A stretch of 64,000 nucleotides of DNA from Acanthacorydalis orientalis. Its lineage: Eukaryota; Arthropoda; Insecta; Megaloptera; Corydalidae. The stretch spans positions 12,541,526 through 12,605,525 of the forward strand of contig CM068321.1 in assembly GCA_034766995.1 (NCBI GenBank). Reading direction: 5' to 3'. Under the pieces are notes generated by a model. It was not told the origin of the DNA, did no database searches, and saw only the letters and a program-made list of their open reading frames with translations. Of the stretch, positions 1 to 13,642 are shown in pieces; position 1 is the first letter of the stretch, and every line of letters begins with the position of its first letter. The position numbers and the translations under genes are program-made.

Positions 1-3000
1 AATATATATACATATGTATATTCTTTTTGAAAATGGAAATGAGTACGATAAACTGTATGTAAAATACTACAATATAACAAGAATTATTAATTGGAAATCA
101 AGGAATAAAATGCCCCCCCCCCAAATTACATTTAGATAAGATAAGAAGGCATGCAGAGTAAAGATAAGAACATGAGTGCATTTATTGGAATTCTGGCTCC
201 AAATTAGAATAATTTCAACGATGTTTTTAGCTAGTAGCGGACTATTGGAAACTGAGAGGTATGATATCAGTTCCTAAAAGTAATAATAAAAGTATCAAAA
301 ATAATACAGGAAATTTATTGAAAATGGAGGCAAATGAGGAGATGGAAAAGTATATGTTCAAATTGTAAGAATTTAAGAAAATAGTATAACTTGGGTTTTC
401 AAGCTGTTGCTGTTACTTATAATTTTTATTTAATAATTTATTGTTTGAGTGTATACTGGATATATTTGTAAGAGGGCCTTTATATGCAAACCATAGTTTT
501 CAAAAATTGACACGGTAGAGTATCGATAAAAATAGTAATTTACAAAGAATGACCAGTCAAGATTTTTCATTTTACATATGAAATAATAATCGTAGGTCAG
601 TACATGTTTAATTGTTAATGAAATCAGCATTCTTGATTATATGTACGTTATAATCATATGATAAATTTCGTGAGGCTTTTGTATCAGTTAACTTCAAAAA
701 ATGTTTTTAAAAATGTTAAAGTTAGTAGTGTGTATGTGATTGGATACATCAAGATAAAAATGAAGTTCAGAGACGATTTTATGATGACTTGTGATTAAAT
801 GAGTTTGTACATGTCATATGTTAAAGTTTTGCGGTAATAATTATATAAATAAATGTTATTCGAGCAAATATAATTTACGAGTTTAAACTCGATTCTGAAG
901 CAATAAGAATTTCGAAATATATGTATAACATTGGAATATAGAATACAAGTGAATAGGCTATTCATAAATAATTATTAAAAAATATGAGTAGAGATGAGAT
1001 TTTACACGATGCTTCCAGATATTGAAGACCACTAGTTGTTCATCATGGAGAATTGAAAAATGCTATCAAGTTAAAATTTTGTCAGATGCCATGATTTTCC
1101 TCAAAGAATGAAAATAATTGGTAAAATAATTCGTTTGTGTTTGCTTCAACTTGTAAAAGAATAAATGATGAAAAAATGGATTCCATTTGAATTCTCAGAC
1201 GACAATAAAATTAAAATATAACCTCTTCATTGCTGGTGTTTAGTTTTCTAATCATTAATTTTACCTGAATAGTTTTTTTAATATGTAATAAAAAATGGAT
1301 TATGTACAGTAATATAAAGTGTAGTCATCACTCATTGTCATCAAATGACCCAGAAACTCAAATTGCCAACACTATGCGTTATAATCAGAATTTTCCTTGT
1401 GAACGTATAATGAATAGCAGCTGGTACTGTTTACAATAAGTTTATTTTTATTAGTAAAACAATCACAGCAGAAGTCTATTTTGTATAATTATAATATATG
1501 CAAAGTGCAAACAGCAAAACTTGTTTCAAAACAGCTAGTATTACTTCAATATAAGGGAATATTATTCCTACAAGACAACGTGAGACCTTACAACATAATC
1601 AATATGTATCAAGATTTGGTTTTTGGGATCGAAAATGCTACTTAATTTTCTATATTTCCTGAATGTTTCATCAAGTGATTATCATATTTAACCCTGGACA
1701 ACCAGATGCGACATTTATATTTATGGAATGAATACGACTTCAAGCTAAAGGTAATTAGTAAATATTCTTAAATATTTTTTATATATAAACATATAAACAT
1801 CTATTTTGATAGAAAAAAAATATTGGTATGAATGCATATACTAATCAACTTTTTATTTTTGAACGCTGCATGAATATTTTTTTTGTTTATCTGATATTAT
1901 TTGATAATACTTCAATGATAACCGAATCGCCAAGAGTCCATTATACTGTCATCTGACATTTTTTCGATTTTAAGGTCTCGAAATTACTTCTATTAGTATG
2001 TTGCATCAGGTAGTGAGACCCGGTAATAAGAAACGCATACCTGTTTTGCAACACTTGCAGTCTCTTGGTGTTCATATGATGATCCTTTTTGTACTGGAAA
2101 CATTTTATTACGATTGTAAATGTCATATATTATAGTATTGTCAATGAGGTGTAAAGAGATATGCTATGCCCTTATTTATTTATCCTTATATATAAACATC
2201 TAATTATGTTCGTATATTTTTGATATCTTCTAACCGAAAAAAAAAACAGCAAATATTTAAATAAGACATCAACACAAGCATAAACGAAGGCAAATAAGTT
2301 AATTTCCGAGAGAAGGAAAAAGAATGAAAGTTTATTTTATTTAGATTTAAATATTTTTATGTAAGTAATTAAATAATAAAAGTGGCATTATATTAAGGAA
2401 AGCATATCTTTATGAATTCGTATTTGAAAAGTATTTAAGTTTATACAAGTTTATTTCAACAATAATTGTATTATCATTAAAATATTCTTCTGTCCTTAAT
2501 TACGTATATTTCTTACAAAATAAAGTACAGATATACAAAAATGGTTGAAAGAATCACTAGATAAAAAATACGAATAATCGATATATGCTGAACTATATAA
2601 ATTTGTTTATATAATATTTAAATAATTCCTATTTGTTTTTTTTATCTGAAATTAAAATTTTGAGAATATAAACTCTATGAGGTAGTTAAAGAACCGGTTT
2701 CAATTTAGCTGTAATATGGAGACAACCGGCATAAATGATGAAAGATAACTAATTTAAAAGTAAAGCATAAATTAATTTTTTATGCGTGACCGAAGATAGA
2801 TCGGCAAGTATTGGTAAATTGGAATGTATTTTTTTAAATAAAAAAACAATAATAATTAAAGATTAGCAGTTCTGGTGAATATTTTGTCATTGACTGGTTT
2901 TGTTTCTATTTAACATGGGTTTAAAATTATATTCGCATTTTCTTTATAAAAAAGCTTAAATATAAATAATTGGCATTCATGTAATTTGACATTTTTTTAA

Positions 3001-3453
3001 CTATTGACAAAATATGACTAAGTAACCGAAATAAATCGAGTATTAATGATTATATTAAAATTGGCAAGTTTCCATATTAATTTTTTCGAGCATTGGACAG
3101 AAATCACATTGAAATATTTACATATGTTCATCTAGATTTTAAGATATTCGTTTATTCTTATAACTTTTCTAAAAATAAATTTGAATGTTTCATTTCAAGA
3201 CAGAAATTGTTAGTTACAAATATCATTGCTCCGATCATAGATTTCTATGATGACTTTTCAGATAGTCAACCTGTTTTTAAAGGGAAGAATCTTATAATAA
3301 TAATAAATTTATTATTTCATTTATATTTATTTTATCGCCTAGAAGTTCTAATTGGACAAATTCAAATCATACATAGTCACTATAAAAGTTTGTGTTATTT
3401 CAACACGTCAGAATAGATTTTGAGTTTTTAAATTTATCGCGTTTATTTTATAT

Positions 3454-3460
<7 letters not shown>

Positions 3461-3551
<91 letters not shown>

Positions 3552-3612
3552 GTGTGTATATATATATATATGTATATATTTTTATATATATATATATATA
3601 TATGTATATATT

Positions 3613-3662
<50 letters not shown>
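3461..3662. repeat. (TA)n microsatellite, interrupted
   Basis: About 200 bp of TA dinucleotides broken by TATG, TGTG and TTTT interruptions. It opens all frames and accounts for the Tyr/Ile ORFs on both strands. Confidence 0.97.
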
Positions 3663-3667
<5 letters not shown>

Positions 3668-3912
3668 TAAATTATTTTCGCAATTTCGTCCATGAAAAAT
3701 ATTCATACAAAAAATAATGAGAGATCAATTTTATAAAGCATTTTTATTGTTTACTTATGTGAATTGTTTAATTTAAAATAAATATTTAATATAATACAAA
3801 TGATACATTACAAAAAAATATCCATATATAATTTTATTTTAGAATCTTTTCAATATTTTTAATTATCAATGTAGGTCTATTTATTTACAAGATATCAATT
3901 TAAGCTTTTGAG

Positions 3913-3995
3913 TATATATATATATATATATATATACATACATATATATATATATATATACATACATATATATATATATACATACATATATATAT

Positions 3996-4026
<31 letters not shown>

Positions 4027-4050
4027 CATACATATATATATATATACATA

Positions 4051-4112
<62 letters not shown>

Positions 4113-4118
4113 GTATAT
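3913..4118. repeat. (TA)n / CATACATA composite microsatellite
   Basis: About 205 bp. The left half has regularly spaced CATACATA interruptions, which give a higher-order period; the right half is nearly pure TA. Confidence 0.97.
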
Positions 4119-5152
4119 CATTACCTCATTTATGAAGATTTTTTCGTTTTTAATGTCTATTATGATAATAACATTTCTGAAATCGGGACGAACCCTAAAA
4201 TCGATGGATTTTTCTACTTGTATTAATTTATACATTTAAATATATAACTTATAATTTAAGGTATTTTTAAAAGAACTTATCCTTTCATCATCTATGCTTA
4301 TTATCTCTATATTCAATTAAATTAAAACCAGTTCCTAGATTACCTGCTTAAAATTCCTATTCTGAGAATTTTGAGATACAAAAAAAAAAACTGTAACTAA
4401 ATGATTACTTAAAAGAATCAATAAACAACAATATAGATTTCAAATTTAAATAAACAAGTTAAACAAATGCATTATAATATATTCAATTAATAATATGTTT
4501 AACGGTTTAAGATATATAAATTAAGAGTTATTCATTGTTAACTTACAGAAGATAATTTACAAATTTTTAGTAAACACAAATACAAAAACTCATATATATG
4601 AAATGTTAAGTAATGTCTGTAACGCAAATAGTACAGAAATGAAAATATAATTTTATGCAATATGTAATACTATTCTATAACTTTTAATTACGATTCGAAT
4701 AAACAAAGGTCAATATATGTCATTGTGTACATATACTTTTACTTCAAAATATTTTGTATTAGATACGTAAAAAAAATACATCACTTAATTTATAATAAGA
4801 TTATGTTTTAATTAATCTGTTTTCAATTAAAATAAACTATTCAAACGCTTTCTTTGTTAAAGAGTGTTAAAACGTTAGTATAAAAACATAAATGAACATG
4901 AAACATTAATAATAATTATGATTCTAATCTATTTGGGTTTCTTGAACATATTTTAAAAATTTTAATATTACTTTGAAAATTCCAATAATTCTTATCTAGA
5001 CTGATTATATTGTATAATAAAATTGGTAGTGAAATTTAAGTCCTTAATTTAATTTTTAATTTGAAAGTGTCAGTATTAATTTTTATATTATATGAAAAAG
5101 ATAAACAATTTAAAATGTGTGACTAAGTAATAATAAAAAAAATTAAAATGAC

Positions 5153-5156
<4 letters not shown>

Positions 5157-5231
<75 letters not shown>

Positions 5232-5242
5232 TGTGTGTGTGT
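5157..5242. repeat. (TA)n(TG)n microsatellite
   Basis: Pure TA passing through ATGCATG into a short TG run. Confidence 0.95.
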
Positions 5243-5969
5243 AAATGGTAAATAATGACTCGCTGTCAAAATTACAGTTATAAATAAAGGAATACAACAT
5301 TTCGTCGCAGATTAGTATGCTCTTCGAGAGAAAAATAACAGTAATATCGATATGCATGCGAAATAAATATTCATAATAATAGTAACCTTGTATAATTTTA
5401 AATATGAAAAAAGTTTTTTTCTGTTGAGAATTTTTAATTTTTGTAAATAGTTTTAGATATTTTTAATGATATTATTTTGAAATAAATAATGTATAAAATG
5501 TTTCTTTTTTTTATTTGAAAAAATTAATAATTTGTTTACAATCAGGTCTTTTTTAAATTATTCATTGGATATTTTAAAATAATGTAAATATAAATTAATA
5601 TGTTACTTGGAAATATTAAACAAGCACCTAACTTTAATACAATCATGATGAATACTTAAAATTATTTTGATTATATACCCTTTATTTTATTGTCAATTGT
5701 AAGAAAAGTCGACGTATTAAAAGTTAAATGACTATGTTACTTGTACAAGGATACTATTTTTGTTAGGTGTTTATAGAAATTATTTACAGTAATAACAACA
5801 CTCCATTCACTTTTATTTCACATTGGTAAACATTATTTAAATATATTTATTTATCGTGAATTTTAAAATAACTTTTTATCTGTTTACATAAATTTCAGTA
5901 ATAGTAAAATTAAATAACAACACATTTAATTTTTTGTTTGTTTGTTGTAAACATACACATGCATATACA

Positions 5970-5974
<5 letters not shown>

Positions 5975-6014
<40 letters not shown>

Positions 6015-6026
6015 ACATACACACAC

Positions 6027-6121
<95 letters not shown>
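5975..6121. repeat. (TA)n microsatellite with CA-rich middle
   Basis: Two TA blocks separated by an ACACACAC-containing spacer at about 6008-6030. Confidence 0.95.
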
Positions 6122-6123
<2 letters not shown>

Positions 6124-6963
6124 TGTTTATATATACTTCTGTCTTTTATAAGCGTAAATTAATTAATTTCACTTACCAATAGAAACAATATAAAACAACA
6201 ACGAAGCATAATTACGTAGAATTTTAACTATGTTATGAAGATAAATTGTTGAAAGGATATGTGAATAAGAATGCTCATTGATTTTTAAACTTGTGCACAA
6301 GATTAAACTGTAACATTTAAATTAATATCATTTTCTACATTCATTTTTATGTCGGAGCAAGCACAAATGCGACTAAACTTCAAAGACGACTAGCATGTAA
6401 CTCGTGGATTGTAATAGTATGAAACACGATATGGAGGGGATTACTAAAATGCAGTACACCATAACATAGTAGAAGAGGATGGACGGAACATACAGCGTTA
6501 TTAGATGCATTAGTCTTTTTCTAAATATTTAAGAAAATGTATATTTCTTCTTGTTAATAGGTAAACAAGTAAATAAAAATTTAACGGACGAGAGAGAAAT
6601 ATAAATTAAAATTATAATTGTCCAAAACAATTATCAGAAACAAAAAATAAAACAAAGAAAACAGGAAAAAGATCAGATCAGATCAAAATTGAAAATACAT
6701 TTTATCCTAAAAGATATTATTCTATATTATACTACAGCTTTGTTATTTACAATAAATGAAAATTAATTATGATATAGCATTTACATCTAGAAATCTATAA
6801 TAATTTCTTTTTCAAACCTGCAGTCTGTACCATGTAAAATATAATTCATTTTCGTTTAAATTGTTATTGGTATAAAAACTAGAATAAATATAAAAATTAA
6901 GAAATAAAAGTAAATAATTCTTTAAGTATATAAAATAAAATTTTATTCAATGGCAGTTGTAAG

Positions 6964-7070
<107 letters not shown>

Positions 7071-7239
7071 CTGTGAATTTCAATTCAAATTTATAATTTA
7101 TGCTTATACTTATATTTCATTAATAAAGAACATGTTTGTCTGTCTGTCTGTACATCTGTCAGTTATAAATTCTAAAACTAAGACACTTAAACAGCTTATT
7201 TTTTAAATATGTATTTGGAATAACTTGAGAAAGTGCAAC

Positions 7240-7640
7240 GCTTTCTTCATTTTTTCCCAAATGGTCCATATTTTGATTTCTGAAGATTAATTTTATGTGA
7301 TACCCATAACTCCAAAATCAAAACAACATTTAGATAGTTCAACTTTTTTGTACACATATGAAGTAAACAGATTTGTAACTTCGATTTTTATTTTTCACAC
7401 CAATTCGCATTTCAATAATGTAGCAACTCAATTTCGAAGTAAGATATTTAGATAGCTGATTTTTTTTTTATAATATGAAAATGTTCACTTCGGTCTTTAT
7501 TTTTCCAAAAACGACCCATTATCGATCCTCGAAACTTAATTTTATACGGCATCCATAACTTTAAAGCAAGACGAGTGATTCTTTTTTCATACATATCAAG
7601 AATAATCCGATATATACTTAGGTTTTCGTTTTTGAAAAAA
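7240..7640. repeat. Diverged tandem duplication, ~250-bp spacing
   Basis: The stretch from about 7248 (TTTCCCAAATGGTCCAT, then GATTAATTTTATG, ATACCCATAACT) reappears from about 7497 as TTTCCAAAAACGACCCAT, AACTTAATTTTAT, GCATCCATAACT. The order and spacing of the matching blocks are conserved, so this is an old duplication or two units of a decayed repeat. The family is not recognised. Confidence 0.6.
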
Positions 7641-8261
7641 AAATTCATATAGAAATTTGGCTTTTAAATTTACTCTTCTAAATCAAACTATTTCAAAAAT
7701 ATAACGGATTTGGATTTAGCTTTCATTTCTAATTTGTTATAATTTTCCTCCGTTTTACGTCGTTTATAATTTGTCAGTTATAGAAAACAACATTTTTAAA
7801 TATTTTCCGGAAATTTGGAGTATTTCACAAATAAATAACTTAAACAAAAATATATTTTCTCATGAATATAATAGTATTATTTTACATTTTATGTACTTTA
7901 TTAAAATTTACAAAATAAACAGAGATACATTTTATAAACAATAAATTATATTTGGAAAATTTATACATGAGCATTTAAATAGTGTAGAATTTAAATTATT
8001 TTAATGAGTTTCTGTAAAACGATTATGAATAATATTAAATCAGGAATTTTAGTATATTATTAGAATTTGATAAAAGGTTGAGATAATAATATTTAAATTA
8101 AACAGTATTTCGAAAGTTAAGGAATTGTTTTTGGTTTGAAATAAGTTAATAGTTTAAGTTTGTCTGTATTAAAAAAATATTCATAGATCCTATTGAACAA
8201 GAAATTTAACTGGATTCATTAGCTTTGTTATTTAAAATAGTATTATATGTTCTACATATTA

Positions 8262-8262
<1 letters not shown>

Positions 8263-8313
<51 letters not shown>
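8263..8313. repeat. (TA)n microsatellite
   Basis: About 50 bp, pure. Confidence 0.95.
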
Positions 8314-8316
<3 letters not shown>

Positions 8317-8776
8317 TGCATGTGAGTATGAATATAGTAAGAGTAATATGAGTTTTTGAAAACATATTTTTTTTCTTGCACCTCATAAATAATAAAGTAC
8401 AGTTAAAATAAAAAAGGTTAAATTTTTAATTGATATTTATGTGTATATATCATAATTAAAATTCAGATTTAATCAATCCATTTTAAGTAAATTTTATTTA
8501 TTTAAACCGAATACTTACAAACAAGAAAAATGAATGAAAAAGACTCAATTAATAATAACTCTTTACTACAAGATAAATATACAAAGGAATCTTTAAATGT
8601 GCTAATCAGATAATTATGTTTTTATCTTTAAAACCATATTAATATAAAGTAAAATATCTGGAAGTATATGATATTATCAATTAATATAAAAAAAAATTTT
8701 TTTCAAAAAGAATTTTTTTATTCTATGACGACATATATTTCACTATTTCAGATTTGTTTAATATAAACGATATAAT

Positions 8777-8816
8777 AAAGAGAAGAAGAAGGCGAAGAAG
8801 AAGAAAAAAGAAGGAA
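8777..8816 (+). repeat. Polypurine GAA-type tract
   Basis: About 40 bases of purines on the plus strand (GAAGAAGAAGG-type), interrupted by a single C. It is the only long purine/pyrimidine asymmetric tract in the window. Confidence 0.85.
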
Positions 8817-8998
8817 AATATTGTACCGAGATTTTTTAATATATACTGTAAATTTTTTAGACTGCTTTTAATCTTTTAAGTATTTAACTTAAAAAATTAA
8901 AAAAAATGTGAAAAGTATGTATACCGTACGATTAAATGAGAAATTTGAAAAATATTTCAATGTTGTGACAAAAATATTGGCTTCAAAATATTTAGACA

Positions 8999-9315
8999 GT
9001 GTTATGTTTCGCGAGTGAGTTGAGATTCAATAGTGGTGGCTATTCAAGTGACAGTCATACGCCTCTGCATCATTTTGATATTTACAGGTATATTATTTCT
9101 GTTTTTTCTTCTTTTTTCTTTTAATAATGTATTCTTTTATATGGTAGGAAACGGCAAATGAAACTGTATAGAGTGGGTATTCTGTTCTGAAACGAAATAT
9201 TTTCAAACCAAATCAATGCATTATTGATGAAGGTAAAACAATATACTATCAATAGTTGTAATTGTTTAAATTCATTTGATATGCCGTCCTGTAATTTAGT
9301 TTCATATTTTGGAAG
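8999..9315 (+). other. Candidate upstream exons (unconfirmed)
   Basis: Three GC-richer blocks each end in a good splice donor on the plus strand: 8999-9087 (ACAG|GTATAT), 9148-9232 (preceded by TAG, ending ATGAAG|GTAAAA) and 9281-9315 (ATG start, Met-Pro-Ser-Cys-Asn-Leu-Val-Ser-Tyr-Phe-Gly, donor GAAG|GTGAGT). The second repeats the Met-Lys|intron layout of the gene's exon 1 at 38102. They could be 5' exons of an unseen or non-coding transcript, or an alternative distal start of the downstream gene. No matching downstream exon can be proved. Confidence 0.25.
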
Positions 9316-10378
9316 GTGAGTGATTTCTTTTAATTTGTGTGGGTGTGATTTTACAACAATGTTGTTTTATTAAATATCATAAGTTTACTATTTGTATAAA
9401 TAGTTATGATGTAATAATATTAGTGTTTTTTTATTATTAAGGTCATACAAATACATATTTTGAAATTAAAGACAGACTCGGTGTTTAAGAGACTCATAAG
9501 GAATTTATATACCTTTTAAGATAATTTGTAATTAAGAATTATGTTACTAATCATTTAATTATTCTATAGCTGTTAAAGATTAATTGGCTCTGTTTTTGAA
9601 TCGCGATAAATAGTCTTTGATCTTTCGAATCGATTTCTGTTCCAAGAGGTCGAGGTATTAATCGACCTTAAATTACCAGATTCTATAATATTCTTAAGTA
9701 GATCAGACGATACAAAAATATATTTTATTTCATTTTAATATCGATTTCTTAATTAATATCACTAATCGTTGGTGAATATTTCTATAACTATTTTGTATTT
9801 AATTCATTTGATCTTATAGACATTTTTTTTATCTGCAGTGTCGGGAAAAATAGATAATTTGAAATATTTGGTTTAAATTAAATAAACTCTTTATCAATAT
9901 ATTTAACATACCATTAGTTAATAAATGAAGTTATTTGAAATGACTTAAGAACTAATGTTTGGCTTGTGTTTTTATATATAAAATTACATAATTTATTTTA
10001 CTTTAAATTTGTTTTAATAAAATTGACCGTACGCCCTATATGTAGTTATTGCCGAATTTTTAAATATATTTTTCCACTATAAGGAGAATAATAATTTTGA
10101 TCCATTTTAATACAATATATATATATATATATAATATTATTTAATAAAAAAATTTGAAAATCCTTTTTACAATAGGAATAATATACATTGTTACCTATTT
10201 AAAAAGAAATAATATGATAAAATATTAATAAAAAATGTATTTGTTGAAAACCCTCATTAGCTTTTGAATGTCACATTAAGTCACACAAAATTAAACATGA
10301 ATTGTACTATAGAAAATACATATTACATCATTAGTAAAAATATAAAAAAAACATGTGTTCATTCACACACATACACAT

Positions 10379-10424
<46 letters not shown>

Positions 10425-11481
10425 AAATTGACACGAAAATAGATATTTTAATTATATTGATATGAAAAACATATTTTTATTTAATGAAAAATTTGATTTA
10501 TGTTAAAAATAAAATAAATAACTTTATTTAAACCAATCTTAAGGCATAATCGAGCATTGTACCACAGGTACAATATCAAGATTGCAAGCGTAGTACCAGG
10601 ATTGAGAGCTAGTAAAAAAATGCTTAAATTGTACTCGAAATCAAAATTTTTGTCTGTGGAGACAATATTTTATGCATTAAAAGTTTATTATTTTTAAACC
10701 TATTTCTATAATGTAAAAAAATTACAACATTAAATATTTTTTTAGGATATCTTATTTGTTTTATATAATTACAAAAATGTTTAATTTTTGTGTGTGTCTA
10801 ATCATTTAAATAAATAACACTTTGTAGGAAAATAAACTTCCTTTTCTATTTGTTCCTCCTAGAACTTTTGTAAATAACTGGCAAAAACATGCGATGAATT
10901 TTCAAATCTAAATGAATCGTTTGTAGGAAGATTAGTAACCACTGTTTGTATATTCAAAGTTTATTGATTGGAAATATAATTGATAAAAAATATCATTGAA
11001 ATGAATAAAATAAATATCGTGTGAAGTCAATATTATAACTTTAATTAAAAAAACAGATTTCTCTCTAATTTAGATGTATTAAACAGTGTAATTTTTGAAT
11101 GTTTCTTATAACATATTTTCAGTAGAATATAGTAAAATTTTATCCTACATCGTCTTCAACTAAATTTTTGTTCAATATCACAACTGAAATTTAACGAAAC
11201 TTAATTTAAATGGTCGAATATAAAGATTAATAAATTTAAATTGTAAAAGTGATCTCATCAAACTTTTATTTGAAGATAGAAGTGTTAAAACCGGTCATAA
11301 TAAATTGGTGGTCATAGATTCTCTGCTTTTTCTATCTGAAAATTAGCACTGTCTGCGAAATGCGTATAAATCGCAATCAAAGTAAACAATAATCAATTAT
11401 TGATCTTTTTGTTAAGAATCATTTTTTGTAATGAATGGAAAGTGATTCTATGATGTTTCGTTTTAAGTACATACACGTTTT

Positions 11482-11544
<63 letters not shown>

Positions 11545-13189
11545 ATATAATCAGTATTACTTTTAACACACCTCTGATTGTACAGTTGCAATAAAACCAT
11601 TATATGCATTTTACTACAGTACAGATGATAGTTGTTCTCAAAAGTATGTCTGACATAGAGAAAGTATTATTAACAAATTAAAAATTACAATTTAAATGTA
11701 ATTCCATATAGAGAAGTGAAATATAATCTTGGAAGGCGTAGCAAGGCACGTAAAGTCCAAGAAATGTGGGTTTTTTCGTTAATGAAACCTTTAGACATTA
11801 GATTTTCTATATCGAGAACATTTCAAAATTTCTAATTTAAATGCTCTTGCGTTATAATTTTTTATATATTTCATATCTTTTTATTTCATAATTTGTTAAT
11901 GTTTCGATAGTTAATAATTGTAAACACGACAGATTAGAACAGTAAATCCCTTAGCAGAGTCTCAGTAAGGAGTAATGCTTTAAATTTAATAATTATCTTC
12001 TTTAATTTATTTTTAAAGGTTTTCATCGAAGACGGTAATAGTTTAAGATACATGAATGTATTATAATTCATTCCAGAAACGACCGTTTCTATGAAAGACT
12101 GAACCCCAATTAACTAATTTTTTATAATTTTGCAATTTTTTAAAGATGTTATTTTAGTTAAAATTACTCTTATATTGGATACTCTTTAAGAGATTTAAAA
12201 TAAAGAAATTAAAAAAATATGTTTCTTTATTAAATTTTATTATTTGAGTTCTTCTATGATTTGAATTATCCTGGAGATATTTGTTTACTACTGGAGATGT
12301 TTGTTTAAGAAGGAAGTCCTCTTTTATTTACATACGATTAATATTTCTTGTTTTTATGATAACGTGTAGATTTCATACGTTGGAAATCTTTTTTAGCAAT
12401 TTTCTCACTTAAGATAAGTAAATTATTGCTTTCGCTATGGAAATATGACCCTTAATTATTATTGTTAGAAAAGTTAGGTTCTTGCGAGATTTACTCACGA
12501 TTTTGGTAATATATTTTACTTATATAAAAGAGGATCGAAATAAAATATTTTCACGAATACATGACCACTAATTCTACTTTTCTGATAAAGTCCTATAAAA
12601 CCGTAAAATTTAGTCAATTAGTAAACTTTATAAAATTATTCTTAGATTGAATTAATTTCGTACTATTGCACTTCTTTTAATAAAAAGTTTTAATAATAAC
12701 TTCATTATGTGTAGAGTATTTAATTCCAAAATTCCTCAATAGATAATACAGGTGTGCAAAAATCTTTTGATTATTCAAACTAGGAAATAGTTAATAAATA
12801 AGATAACCAGAAAAAGTATAATTACATTCTCTACTATAAAATCTAATGTACTATATTTTTTATTCAACTGTAACAATTTTTTTCTATCCTTTGATTAATA
12901 TTATATTTGTATTTATGTATGAAACATCTATGACTCTATTATATCAGAATTATGTAATGTAGTTTTTATAACAAGTTTATCGTTAAGATCTATTTTCATG
13001 ACCGAAAAAAATGGTTTCAATACACAATAATATTCTACATTTAACAAGAATGTTATAAGAATCTACTGATCTGAGAATTTTGATGGAAGAGTATTAGAAA
13101 GTTATACTGTTAAATTCAATAGTTTATTATTTATTCGTATACAAGTGAACCAGAAATGTCTTATAATGGATGTACATTATTCATTTAAA
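9316..13189. other. AT-rich non-coding stretch, nothing seen
   Basis: Only simple repeats: (TA)n near 10110-10132, a CA/TA array at 10361-10424 and a TA array at 11485-11549. No coding frame or element ends recognised. Confidence 0.6.
11485..11549. repeat. (TA)n microsatellite
   Basis: TA run ending in GTATGTATATATA. Confidence 0.95.
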
Positions 13190-13460
13190 ACGACACTCTA
13201 GATGTGGATTTTCTTGCAGCGGCAGAGAAATGTATCAAATGGCAAGCACTACTTTGTACGTTTCTGTATGGACAGTGTAAGCTAATGCATTGATACTTAC
13301 ACTTGGTAATTATGACCCTTGCAACTTGAATTACATATGCATACGTTTCAAGTAGTTGGTGGTTGTGAACACAGAAGCTGGTTGTTGTTGATGGACATAT
13401 CTTGCTGGACTGGTTTGAAGTTACCAGAGAGATCTACGTCACATCATCGTATTTAATCCT
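13186..13460. other. GC-richer island of unknown nature
   Basis: By eye this block is much richer in G+C than its flanks. On the minus strand one frame is free of stops from about 13435 down to the TAA at 13186-13188, roughly 83 codons, without a Met near its start. On the plus strand an acceptor-like TTTCTTGCAG precedes 13220 and a donor-like CAGT|GTAAGC follows. It could be an exon, a non-coding RNA or a dead element. No family is recognised in any frame. Confidence 0.35.
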
Positions 13461-13612
13461 GAGGCATGAGTTAAAGTTTTTGTGTTTAACACTAAATACC
13501 ATAAATATTATATTTACAGGACAGTGCAGTCACATAACATGACAGAGTGTAGTAGTTTGATAGTATTGATTGTGTTGATCTATCTATATTAGAACTATCT
13601 TTTCTAATAGAT

Positions 13613-13642
13613 AAAAATCATAATATTTCTATTATGATTTTT
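13613..13642. repeat. Perfect short hairpin
   Basis: Arms AAAAATCATAATA and TATTATGATTTTT (13 bp, no mismatch) around the loop TTTC. Confidence 0.8.

Noticed and set aside
111..122. Poly-C run
   Set aside because: A single homopolymer of about 12 bases with no context; may be a sequencing-length artefact.
6340..6520. GC-richer patch with a Lys-Leu-Gln-Arg-Arg-Leu-Ala-Cys segment reminiscent of a reverse-transcriptase tail
   Set aside because: Only a handful of residues fit and the frame breaks at once; too weak to list as an element.
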